A DNA stretch of 64,000 nucleotides from Candidatus Binatia bacterium (GTDB lineage Bacteria; Desulfobacterota; Binatia; Bin18), in assembly GCA_951812575.1 (NCBI GenBank), contig OX638322.1:4344501-4408500 (forward strand), read 5' to 3'. Shown one piece after another: positions 31,071-38,779 of the stretch (the first letter of the stretch is position 1; each line of letters opens with the position of its first letter). Both the position numbers and the translations under genes were made by a program. Under the pieces are notes generated by a model. The model did not search any database. It saw only the letters and a list, made by a program, of their open reading frames with translations, and was not told the origin of the DNA.

Positions 31071-32069
31071 GTGTCTACCCTGACTTCCTCACACATCACC
31101 GCCCTCGCCGGCGGTGTGGGAGCCGCGCGGTTCCTGCGTGGGGTCGTGCGTACTGTCCCAGGGACCAACCTGAGCGTGATCGTCAATACCGGCGATGACG
31201 AAGAATTCTTTGGCCTGTCGGTTTCTCCTGACTTGGACACGGTGACCTATACTTTGGCCAATGCCGTTGACCCCGAAAAAGGCTGGGGCTTACCCCAGGA
31301 AACCCATCGCTGCCTTGCAGCGCTCGGGCGCTATTATACCGATACCTGGTTTGGCTTAGGTGATGCTGATCTGGCAACCCATCTGTTTCGGACCCAAGAA
31401 CTACGCCAGGGGCAGACGCTCAGCCAAGTGACCGCCGCTATTGCCCGAAAGTGGGGCATTGAAGCCACCGTGCTGCCGATGAGTAATGAGCGTGTTCGGA
31501 CCGTTGTGCATACCGAGGCCGGTGCCCTGCCCTTTCAGGAATATTTCGTGAAACAGCGCAGTGAGGGGCAGGTCTCGAAAGTGGAATTCAGCGGCGTTGA
31601 AACGGCCCAGGCCGCACCTGGAGTCGTCAATGCCATTCACGGCGCCGACCTGATTATCCTCCCGCCGAGCAACCCCATTGTCAGTATTGGCCCCATTCTT
31701 TCTTTACCCGGCGTGCGCCAAGCCCTTCGAGACACCCCCGCTCCGGTGGTCGCCATCAGCCCCCTGGTCGCCGGGAAGCCCATCAAAGGGCCGGCCGACC
31801 GGATGCTGGCCGGCCTGGGGATCGAAGTCTCGTCGGTTGGGGTCGCTACGCTGTATCAAGATTTTGTGGATACCTTTGTGCTCGACTGGCAGGATATCGA
31901 ACACGACCCAGCACCGCGCGAACGCCTGGAAAAAATGGGACTGGCTGTTATTGTCACCGATACCGTCATGAACGATATGGACAAATCGGTTGCTCTGGCC
32001 CAAACGGTGCTTGAATTTGCCCATCAGAAACGCCCCAAAGCTGCGTCATCATTCCCACGCCACGCGTAA
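31071..32069 (+). CDS. cofD: 2-phospho-L-lactate (or phosphoenolpyruvate) transferase CofD
   Basis: The 332-residue protein opens ITALAGGVGAARFLRGVVR and has VIVNTGDDEEFFGLSVSPDLDTVTYTLAN, the CofD signatures for the activated lactate or enolpyruvate and FO. It also has FGLGDADLATHLFRT and LPPSNPIVSIGPILSLPGVRQAL. It transfers the phospho-acyl group from a GDP-linked precursor to FO, producing F420-0 or its dehydro form. The start is GTG with no well-placed SD. The guanylyltransferase CofC that makes its substrate is not in the window. Confidence 0.95.
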   Translation: MSTLTSSHITALAGGVGAARFLRGVVRTVPGTNLSVIVNTGDDEEFFGLSVSPDLDTVTYTLANAVDPEKGWGLPQETHRCLAALGRYYTDTWFGLGDADLATHLFRTQELRQGQTLSQVTAAIARKWGIEATVLPMSNERVRTVVHTEAGALPFQEYFVKQRSEGQVSKVEFSGVETAQAAPGVVNAIHGADLIILPPSNPIVSIGPILSLPGVRQALRDTPAPVVAISPLVAGKPIKGPADRMLAGLGIEVSSVGVATLYQDFVDTFVLDWQDIEHDPAPRERLEKMGLAVIVTDTVMNDMDKSVALAQTVLEFAHQKRPKAASSFPRHA

Positions 32070-32083
32070 TTTAAGGACCTTGC

Positions 32084-32836
32084 ATGAGTACGATTGCCAT
32101 TATCCCCATTCCCGGTGTTCCTCAGATCAAGCCGGGCGATGACCTGCCCGCCATTCTTCTCAAAGCGATTGATGACGCCAAAGTCGGCCTCAAGGATGGG
32201 GACATTCTGGTCCTCTGCCAAAAGATCGTCTCCAAAGCCGAGGGCGCCGTCATTGACCTGCGGACCGTCACCCCGTCGCCGTTTGCCACACAAATTGCGG
32301 ACATGTGGGAGAAAGACCCGCGCATGGTCGAGGTGGTGCTGACCGAGAGTAGTCGGATTGTCCGCATGAAGAACGGCGTGGTCATCACCGAGAGCAAACA
32401 CGGCTGGGTGTGCGCCAACTCCGGCGTTGACGCCTCCAATACTCTCGCTGACGATGTCGTCATTCTCCTGCCGAAAGACCCCGATGCTTCAGCCCGGCAT
32501 CTACGGCTGGCCATTGAGCAGCAGCGTCACATTGCTATTGGCGTCATTATTACCGACACGTTTGGCCGGCCGTGGCGTGACGGCCTGGTCGAATTCGCGC
32601 TCGGTGTTTCCGGTCTTGACCCACTCGATGATCAACGCGGAGAGGAAGATCTCCAGGGCCGCGAACTGCATCATACGGTCATTGCCGTGGCCGACGAACT
32701 CGCCGCGGCCGCCGGCCTGCTGATGGAAAAGAGTGCCGCCATGCCCGCCGTTCTGATCCGTGGCTATCGCTTCAAACCAGCCGACGTTGGGAGCGAGTCT
32801 CTGAAACGCCCGGCGGACGCCGACCTGTTTCGCTAG
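32084..32836 (+). CDS. cofE: Coenzyme F420-0:L-glutamate ligase CofE
   Basis: The 250-residue protein starts at ATG 32084 after AAGGACC. It has IPGVPQIKPGDDLPAILLKA, DGDILVLCQKIVSKAEG, ESKHGWVCANSGVDASN and IITDTFGRPWRDGLVEFALGVSGLDPLDDQRGEEDL, all CofE motifs for GTP, glutamate and F420-0. It adds the gamma-glutamate tail. The protein consists of the ligase domain alone, without the C-terminal nitroreductase domain that in actinobacterial FbiB reduces dehydro-F420-0. It is the last gene of the cluster, followed by a 165-bp gap. Confidence 0.95.
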   Translation: MSTIAIIPIPGVPQIKPGDDLPAILLKAIDDAKVGLKDGDILVLCQKIVSKAEGAVIDLRTVTPSPFATQIADMWEKDPRMVEVVLTESSRIVRMKNGVVITESKHGWVCANSGVDASNTLADDVVILLPKDPDASARHLRLAIEQQRHIAIGVIITDTFGRPWRDGLVEFALGVSGLDPLDDQRGEEDLQGRELHHTVIAVADELAAAAGLLMEKSAAMPAVLIRGYRFKPADVGSESLKRPADADLFR

Positions 32837-32949
32837 TAGCTATCACACACCGTTCCCTGCCCCTAGATGAAGCGCGGCCAGGGTCATCTGAAAAAAGTTG
32901 TAGCGTGAGTAGTCCGGTGTTAGTATTTAGCCTGATCGCTCGGTCGAAC

Positions 32950-32978
32950 TTGACGATAATCCCGACTTGCCGACTATG
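32950..32978 (+). promoter_or_regulatory. Candidate sigma-70 promoter of the signalling block
   Basis: TTGACG at 32950-32955 and ACTATG at 32973-32978 are 17 bp apart, 24 bp before the ATG of the ATP-grasp gene. The -35 is one base off consensus. The 32837-33001 gap holds nothing else I can support. Confidence 0.4.
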
Positions 32979-33001
32979 GCGGAAAGGGTGGCATTATCAC
33001 A

Positions 33002-34501
33002 ATGGCTTCGCCTGATTTGTCTAAAGCGCGGCACAGTCGAGACGCCGACCCTGCCCCCTCACTCTTTGGGCACTACGAGCTTGACGCCCACTTTTTCGAC
33101 GAGACCTTTGAGTCCGAAGGGCAGCCCCGCGCGCACTACCGGCTCCTCATCGACGAAATGGAGCGGATGTCTCCAGAGGAGGTCGAGCGACTTCAGGAGC
33201 GCGTGACCCGCTCATTTCTCGACGAGGGCATCACCTTCACCGTGTACGGAGACGAGGAGTCCATCGAGCGGGTTATCCCCATCGATTGCGTCCCCCGCCT
33301 CGTGCTCGCCCGAGAGTGGGAGCATATCGAGCGTGGGCTCATTCAGCGCGTCCAGGCGCTGAATCTCTTTCTCGCCGATGTCTACGGCAAGGGAAATATC
33401 CTTGGCGACGGCACTATACCGCGCGACCTGGTGCAGGGATGCCCGAACTACCGCCCCGAGATGGAAGGGGTCCAGGTGCCGCTCGGAGCCTACGTGTCAG
33501 TGTGCGGGAGTGACATCGTGCGGACCGCGGACGGCTTCATGGTGCTGGAGGACAACCTCCGGGTACCCTCAGGGGTGTCGTATATGCTCGCCTGCCGGGA
33601 GGCGATCCGGCGCTCCTTCCCGAGGGTTTTTCGTCACTACCACGTCCGGTCGGTAGACCATTACGGCCAGGAACTTCTGCGCGTCCTGCGTTCCCTCTCG
33701 CCTCGGAAAGGAGAGGAGCCGAGTATCGCCCTGCTTACACCCGGCGTGTATAACTCGGCGTATTATGAACATGCCTTTCTGGCGCGGGAAATGGGTATTG
33801 AACTCGTCACGGGCGACGACCTGCTCGTGCGTGAGACCCAGCTGTATATGCGCACCGTCCAGGGCTTGCGCCCGGTAGATGTCCTCTATCGGCGCCTCGA
33901 CGATGATTTTATCGACCCCCAGGCATTCCGCCCGGATTCCCGCCTGGGCGTTCCCGGTCTTTTTGAGGTCTATCGGGCCGGAAACCTCGCGCTGGCCAAC
34001 GCGCCCGGCACGGGGGTTGCGGACGATAAGGCGGTGTATGCGTATGTGCCGCGCATGATTCGCTATTACCTCGACCAGGAACCGATTCTCGACAATGTCG
34101 AAACCTTTTTGTGCCGGGAACCCGAGGGACTGGCCTACACGCTTGAGCATCTTGAGAACCTGGTCGTCAAGGCGGTGGGCGAGTCAGGCGGGTACGGTAT
34201 GTTGGTGGGGCCGCACGCCAGCCGGGAAGAGCGCGCAGAATTTGCTGACAAGCTCCGAGCTCAGCCCGAGAATTATATCTCTCAGCCTACCCTGGCCCTG
34301 TCGCGTGCCCCGTGTCTGATTGACGGGCGGCTTGAGGCGCGCCACGTTGACCTCAGACCCTTCGTGCTGCACGGGCAGGAGACCAGCGTGGTGCCCGGCG
34401 GGCTGTGTCGGGTTGCACTGCGTAAGGGCAGCCTGGTGGTGAATTCGAGCCAGGGCGGCGGTTCCAAAGATGCCTGGATCATTGAGGAGGATGCGCCGTG
34501 A
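33002..34501 (+). CDS. Circularly permuted ATP-grasp type 2 protein
   Basis: The 499-residue protein belongs to the DUF404/DUF407 family. Key stretches are HYRLLIDEMERMSPEEVERLQERV, IERVIPIDCVPRLVLAREWEHIERGLIQRVQALNLFLADVYG, VSVCGSDIVRTADGFMVLEDNLRVPSGVSYMLACRE and NLVVKAVGESGGYGMLVGPHAS. The last provides the ATP-binding lysine and glycine loop that sits at the C-terminal end because of the permutation. These enzymes are predicted to ligate a carboxylate to an amine, probably in peptide-like product synthesis. Its stop overlaps the next start (GTGA) with its usual partner, the alpha-E protein. The transglutaminase-like gene that often completes this set is absent. Confidence 0.92.
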   Translation: MASPDLSKARHSRDADPAPSLFGHYELDAHFFDETFESEGQPRAHYRLLIDEMERMSPEEVERLQERVTRSFLDEGITFTVYGDEESIERVIPIDCVPRLVLAREWEHIERGLIQRVQALNLFLADVYGKGNILGDGTIPRDLVQGCPNYRPEMEGVQVPLGAYVSVCGSDIVRTADGFMVLEDNLRVPSGVSYMLACREAIRRSFPRVFRHYHVRSVDHYGQELLRVLRSLSPRKGEEPSIALLTPGVYNSAYYEHAFLAREMGIELVTGDDLLVRETQLYMRTVQGLRPVDVLYRRLDDDFIDPQAFRPDSRLGVPGLFEVYRAGNLALANAPGTGVADDKAVYAYVPRMIRYYLDQEPILDNVETFLCREPEGLAYTLEHLENLVVKAVGESGGYGMLVGPHASREERAEFADKLRAQPENYISQPTLALSRAPCLIDGRLEARHVDLRPFVLHGQETSVVPGGLCRVALRKGSLVVNSSQGGGSKDAWIIEEDAP

Positions 34502-35481
34502 TACTTGCCCGTGTCGCAGATTCTTTCTACTGGATGAACCGCTACCTGGAACGGGTGGAACACACCGCCCGTCTCCTTGGGTTACAACTCGAACACCTCC
34601 CCTCCAGCCCGGTCCAGGAAATCGCCAATGGCTGGCGACGGCTCTTCAGCAGTCTGGATGCCCACCCTCCAGGCGCGGATATCTATGGTGGCCCGGAGGA
34701 CGATGACGATTTCTTTTTCGCCGACGGCTATACCCTGACCGACTATCTCACCTTCGATACCACTAATCCGACCTCTATCGTGTCCTGCCTGACCGCGGCT
34801 CGGGAAAACGCCCGTCAGGTACGCGACGCCATCAGCAACGGGATTTGGTCAAGCCTCAACCGTGTCTACCTGCGCTTACGGGACACCGACCTTGTGGATA
34901 TCTGGTCCAGGGAACCCGTTATGCTCTACCGCGACATTGTCGAGGCGGTCCAACTCTTCGACGGCGTCTGCGCGAGTTCTCTGCGCCGGGACGCAGGCTG
35001 GCATTTTATGCGCATCGGACGATTCATCGAGCGGGCTCAGCTCATCAGCTCTCTCCTGGAGACGCATTGTGCGAACGTCAAGGACACGGCCGAGGAGGAC
35101 GGTGACTGGGTGGGCCTCCTTCGGGTCTGCAATGCCTTTGAAGCCTACTGTCAGCTCCACGGTGCCCAGGCCGGGAGAGAAAAGGTGCTGGGCTTTCTGG
35201 TGTACGATGCCGAGTTGTCCTATTCATTGCGTTTCGCAGTCAACCGGATCCGGGCCAGCCTGGAGGTCATTGACCCGCCAGTCCGTGGACACTTGCCTGT
35301 GGAGCCGTATGAAATCGTTGGGCGGCTGGATTCGGCCCTCTCCCACCATATGGTCAATCTGGTCGCCGGTGGCGGAGGCTGGTATGACCTCACCGATCTC
35401 GTTATATTATGTCGGAACTTCCATGAAGCCCTGGAGCGGACCTATGTCTACTATCCAACAGAAGCACAGACGGCTTCCTGA
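34498..35481 (+). CDS. Alpha-E domain protein
   Basis: The 327-residue, mostly helical protein starts at GTG 34498 within the stop of the ATP-grasp gene. ILARVADSFYWMNRYLERVEHTARLLGL is the family's opening. SCLTAARENARQVRDAISNGIWSSLNRVYLRL and FMRIGRFIERAQLISSLLETHC follow, and LSYSLRFAVNRIRASLEVID near residue 240. Alpha-E proteins almost always accompany circularly permuted ATP-grasp enzymes and are thought to act with them as a ligase complex; the chemistry has not been settled. An acidic insert near residues 55-72 (DDDDFFFADGY) looks unusual. Confidence 0.92.
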   Translation: MILARVADSFYWMNRYLERVEHTARLLGLQLEHLPSSPVQEIANGWRRLFSSLDAHPPGADIYGGPEDDDDFFFADGYTLTDYLTFDTTNPTSIVSCLTAARENARQVRDAISNGIWSSLNRVYLRLRDTDLVDIWSREPVMLYRDIVEAVQLFDGVCASSLRRDAGWHFMRIGRFIERAQLISSLLETHCANVKDTAEEDGDWVGLLRVCNAFEAYCQLHGAQAGREKVLGFLVYDAELSYSLRFAVNRIRASLEVIDPPVRGHLPVEPYEIVGRLDSALSHHMVNLVAGGGGWYDLTDLVILCRNFHEALERTYVYYPTEAQTAS

Positions 35482-35979
35482 ATGTCCGGCGGACGTACCG
35501 CACGTATCATGGTGAAGCCGATGCCACTCCGTGAATCCCGACCGAGTGAGACCATCGAGGTCTCCCTCGCCTCGGACCTTTCTGCCCTTCGTATGCTCGC
35601 CCAGGCTATCCAGGAATTCGGGGCGGCCCATGCGCTCAGTCGAGACCTTCAGAGTCGCCTCAACCTCGTTCTGGACGAACTGGTAACGAACAGCGTGTGC
35701 TATACCTTGCCGGACCTTCCCGAGCCCGAGTTGCGTTTGCGTCTCTTCGTTGACCAAGGCAGCATCGTAGCTCAGCTTGAGGACAACGGCACGGAGTACA
35801 ACCCTTTTGAGGAGGCTCCAGAGCCAGATACTCGTCTGGGACTTGCGGAGCGCCCCATCGGCGGTCTCGGTATATTTTTTGTGAAGCAGCTCACCGACAG
35901 CAGCACCTATGAGCGCATCGACGGACGCAACCGTATTACCCTGAAACACGTGATTGGGGGGCAAGCCAATGACGAATGA
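35482..35979 (+). CDS. RsbW/SpoIIAB-like anti-sigma regulatory kinase
   Basis: The 165-residue protein starts on the base after the alpha-E stop (TGAATG). A HATPase_c fold of the GHKL family is visible: LQSRLNLVLDELVTNSVCYTL is the N-box with its conserved Glu and Asn, VAQLEDNGTEYNPFE is the G1 box, and IGGLGIFFVKQLTD the G2 box. It likely phosphorylates the STAS protein encoded next and sequesters a sigma factor or other target. No sigma factor gene is adjacent. The next gene overlaps its last codons. Confidence 0.9.
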   Translation: MSGGRTARIMVKPMPLRESRPSETIEVSLASDLSALRMLAQAIQEFGAAHALSRDLQSRLNLVLDELVTNSVCYTLPDLPEPELRLRLFVDQGSIVAQLEDNGTEYNPFEEAPEPDTRLGLAERPIGGLGIFFVKQLTDSSTYERIDGRNRITLKHVIGGQANDE

Positions 35980-36319
35980 AAATGCGCTATCCGTGCAAAC
36001 CGAACGCAGTGAAAAGGCCGTCATCGTCTGCCCAGTGGGACGGGTGGACGGGAGCAATGTGGGAGTGCTGGAAAGCGCTATTCGAGAGCTACTCGATGCG
36101 GGCCAGAAGACGCTCGTCTTCGATTTTGAGGACCTGAACTACATCAGCAGTGCTGGCTTACGCGTGCTTCTGGTAACGGCCCGACGGACACAGGCGGAAG
36201 GAGGAAAGGCGTTATTTTGCGGGCTGGCCGAACACATCGCCCATGTTTTTGAGATCAGTGGGTTCACCAACATCCTGACGATCTGCCAGAACCGGAGCGA
36301 GGCGCTGGCTGCCTTGTAG
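35969..36319 (+). CDS. STAS-domain anti-sigma factor antagonist
   Basis: The 116-residue protein starts at ATG 35969 inside the RsbW-like gene, with GGGGGG upstream; a start 15 bp earlier is weaker. The STAS fold shows KAVIVCPVGRVDGSNVGVLE and VFDFEDLNYISSAGLRVLLVTARR. The Ser-Ser pair at 60-61 is where the partner kinase phosphorylates. When dephosphorylated by the SpoIIE-type phosphatase encoded next it should bind the kinase and free its target. Classic partner-switching order: kinase, antagonist, phosphatase. Confidence 0.92.
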   Translation: MTNENALSVQTERSEKAVIVCPVGRVDGSNVGVLESAIRELLDAGQKTLVFDFEDLNYISSAGLRVLLVTARRTQAEGGKALFCGLAEHIAHVFEISGFTNILTICQNRSEALAAL

Positions 36320-36351
36320 ACACCGACTCCGATATAGAGAGGGACCAGGCT

Positions 36352-37542
36352 TTGGCGACATTACCCATACGACTCCTCGTGGTCGACGACGAAGAGGACC
36401 TCGAACTACTTATCCGCCAGAAATTCCGCCGCCGTATCCGCAAAGGCGAATTCGATTTCGTCTTTGCCCGGAACGGCCAGGAAGCGCTCGAAAAGCTCGC
36501 CGAGAACCCAGACATTCACTTGGTGCTCTCGGATATCAACATGCCCGTGATGGACGGGCTCGCCCTGCTGAGCAAACTCGAAGACACCAAACCCGACGTC
36601 CAGGCGGTCATCGTTTCCGCCTACGGTGACATGGAGAACATCCGCACCGCCATGAACCGGGGCGCCTTCGATTTTGTGACCAAACCGATCAATTTCGACG
36701 ATCTCGAAATCACGATTGAAAAGACGCTCAACCATATCCGTGCCCTGGAAACCGCCCAGGAAGCGCGGGACCGGCTCGTCGTCATCAAACGGGAACTCGA
36801 TGTGGCCCAGCAGGTACAAATGTCCGCCCTGCCCAAAGAGGTCCCGCGCAGCGTGACCCACGATGTCCAGGCCCTGATGATTCCAGCCCGGGAGGTCGGC
36901 GGGGACTTCTACGATTTTTTTCCCCTGAGCGATGAACTGATCGGTCTGGTCATCGCGGATGTCTCAGGCAAGGGGATTCCGGCGGCGTTGTTTACCCTCA
37001 TGACGCGGACCCTCCTCAAAGGGACAGCCAGAGATTCCCCGTCCCCTGCGGACTGCCTGAGTAAAGTGAACGATCTGCTGGCCGAGGACAACGAAACCTG
37101 TATTTTCATCACCCTTTTCTATGGGGTGTTTGATCTGCGGGACGGCGTCTTCCGTTACAGCAACGGTGGTCATAATCCGCCCCGTTTGGTACGGAGCGAT
37201 TCCCGGGTTGAGGTGGTGCCGGCCACCGAGAATCTGGTCCTCGGCATCGCTCCCGGACACGAATATCGCAACGGTGAGGTCCAGCTTGCCCCTGGGGATG
37301 CTCTTTTCCTGTACACAGACGGCATTACCGAGGCCCAGAACGCCAACGATGAGGAGTTTGGCGAAGAACGGCTTGATGCGAAACTCGTCAGCCTTGGGCA
37401 GGTACCTGCCCGTGAAATCGTGACCACGGTCGTCGATGAGGTGCATGCTTTTGCTGGAGATGCGCCGCAATCGGATGATATTACCTGCATTGCGATGCGC
37501 TTCGCCGCCCCGCTTTCTTCCTCCACTGACGACGGGACATGA
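36352..37542 (+). CDS. Response regulator with SpoIIE/PP2C phosphatase output
   Basis: The 396-residue protein starts at TTG 36352 after GAGAGGG. The receiver domain (about 5-125) has VVDDEEDLELL, the phosphoacceptor Asp61 in LVLSDINMPVMDG, the conserved Ser/Thr region VIVSAYGD and Lys in FVTKPI. A coiled linker (about 125-160) leads to the PP2C-type domain: AREVGGDFYDFFPL, VIADVSGKGIPAALFTLM, FYGVFDLRDGVFRYSNGGHNPP, FLYTDGITEAQNANDEEFGEERL and SDDITCIAMRF. It should dephosphorylate the STAS protein when activated by phosphorylation. The C-terminal 16 codons lie in the first copy of a 71-bp duplication. Confidence 0.94.
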   Translation: MATLPIRLLVVDDEEDLELLIRQKFRRRIRKGEFDFVFARNGQEALEKLAENPDIHLVLSDINMPVMDGLALLSKLEDTKPDVQAVIVSAYGDMENIRTAMNRGAFDFVTKPINFDDLEITIEKTLNHIRALETAQEARDRLVVIKRELDVAQQVQMSALPKEVPRSVTHDVQALMIPAREVGGDFYDFFPLSDELIGLVIADVSGKGIPAALFTLMTRTLLKGTARDSPSPADCLSKVNDLLAEDNETCIFITLFYGVFDLRDGVFRYSNGGHNPPRLVRSDSRVEVVPATENLVLGIAPGHEYRNGEVQLAPGDALFLYTDGITEAQNANDEEFGEERLDAKLVSLGQVPAREIVTTVVDEVHAFAGDAPQSDDITCIAMRFAAPLSSSTDDGT

Positions 37543-37631
37543 TACGCTCTCTCCCAACCCTTGCGATGCGCTTCGCCGCCCCGCTTTCTTCCTCCACTGA
37601 CGACGGGACATGATACGCTCTCTCCCAACCC
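37490..37631 (+). repeat. Perfect 71-bp tandem duplication across a stop/start junction
   Basis: Bases 37490-37560 are repeated exactly at 37561-37631. Each copy holds the last 16 codons of the phosphatase gene, its TGA, and the first seven codons of the binding-protein gene in an ATGA overlap. The first ATG (37539) now opens a 24-codon frame that ends at the second TGA (37611-37613), again overlapping the true ATG at 37610. The duplication therefore puts a mini-frame between two genes that were once directly coupled. Confidence 0.95.
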
Positions 37632-38779
37632 TTTCCCGCGCTACCCTGGGTCTCGTTGCCTGGGTCGGCGTGATGGTGCAGGCCGTGCAGACGATCAGCG
37701 CCGAAGAGTTGGTCTTCGGCCAGTCCGCAGCCCTGAGCGGCCCGGCCCGCGCCCTGGGCCAGGGGGTGCGTGTCGGCCTGTTGGCCGCTTTCGAGGCGAT
37801 CAACCAGCAAGGGGGGATACACGGCCAGCGCCTCGTCCTGGATTCCCTGGACGATGCCTATGAACCCGAAGCGGCTATCGCCAACACCCGTGAACTCATC
37901 CAGCGTAACGTCTTCGCCCTGGTCGGTGCGGTTGGGACCCCGACATCTCTAGCCGCCCAGCCGATTGCCACCGAGGCCGGTGTTCCCTATCTCGCCCCAT
38001 TCACCGGGGCGGAGTTCTTGCGCGACGCCCAGCTCCGGCCCAATGTGCTCAATATGCGGGCCTCGTACTATCAGGAAACCGAGGAGATGGTGGCCCGTCT
38101 GACCGCCGACCTGGGCGTGCAGCGGATCGGTATTCTCTACCAGAACGATTCCTATGGACGCGCCGGGCTGACGGGCGTCCGGCGCGCCGTCGCCCGTCTG
38201 AACCTGCCCCTCGTTGCAGAAGCGGACTATCCGCGCAACACCGAGGCAGTCAAAGTCGCGTTGCTCGACCTGCGCCACTCCCGGCCCGAGGCGATTGTCA
38301 TCATCGGGGCCTACAGACCCGCAGCCGCCCTGATCCGCTGGGCAAGACGGCTCGACTTTAACCCGTATTTCATCAATATCTCCTTTGTCGGCAGTTCAGC
38401 CCTGGCCAGAGAACTCGGTCCCGACGGGGCCGGGGTCTATGTCACCCAGGTCGTTCCCTTCCCCACTGACGTGAGCCTCCCGGTTGTCGCCCACTATCAG
38501 CAAGCCCTGGCCGCGGTAGCCCCTGAGAGTACGCCGGGCTTCGTGTCGCTGGAAGGCTATCTGGCGGGTCGCCTGGTGGCAGAGGGCCTCCGTCTGGCCG
38601 GACCCAACCCAACCAGGGCAGGATTTCTTGACGCGCTACGAAAGGCTGAGACCATCGACCTTGACGGTTTCCGGCTGCGCTATGGTCCGGCTGATAATCA
38701 AGGCTCCGACCAGGTCTATCTGACCATTATCGACAGTCAGGGACGTTTTCAGTCCGTGCAGCACATGGTGCCGCAATGA
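37610..38779 (+). CDS. Periplasmic ligand-binding protein (branched-chain amino acid/amide ABC type)
   Basis: The 389-residue protein has a signal peptide of about 31 residues ending near QTISA-EE. The mature protein has the Peripla_BP_6 pattern: ELVFGQSAALSGPARALGQGVRVGLLAAFEAINQQGGIHGQRL, FALVGAVGTPTSLAAQPIATEAGVPYLAPFTGAEFL and RIGILYQNDSYGRAGLTGVRRA. No ABC permease or ATPase is nearby. Its stop overlaps the sensor kinase start (ATGA), so it more likely serves as the ligand sensor for that kinase, as TorT does for TorS. The start is set by the second copy of the 71-bp repeat. Confidence 0.92.
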   Translation: MIRSLPTLSRATLGLVAWVGVMVQAVQTISAEELVFGQSAALSGPARALGQGVRVGLLAAFEAINQQGGIHGQRLVLDSLDDAYEPEAAIANTRELIQRNVFALVGAVGTPTSLAAQPIATEAGVPYLAPFTGAEFLRDAQLRPNVLNMRASYYQETEEMVARLTADLGVQRIGILYQNDSYGRAGLTGVRRAVARLNLPLVAEADYPRNTEAVKVALLDLRHSRPEAIVIIGAYRPAAALIRWARRLDFNPYFINISFVGSSALARELGPDGAGVYVTQVVPFPTDVSLPVVAHYQQALAAVAPESTPGFVSLEGYLAGRLVAEGLRLAGPNPTRAGFLDALRKAETIDLDGFRLRYGPADNQGSDQVYLTIIDSQGRFQSVQHMVPQ

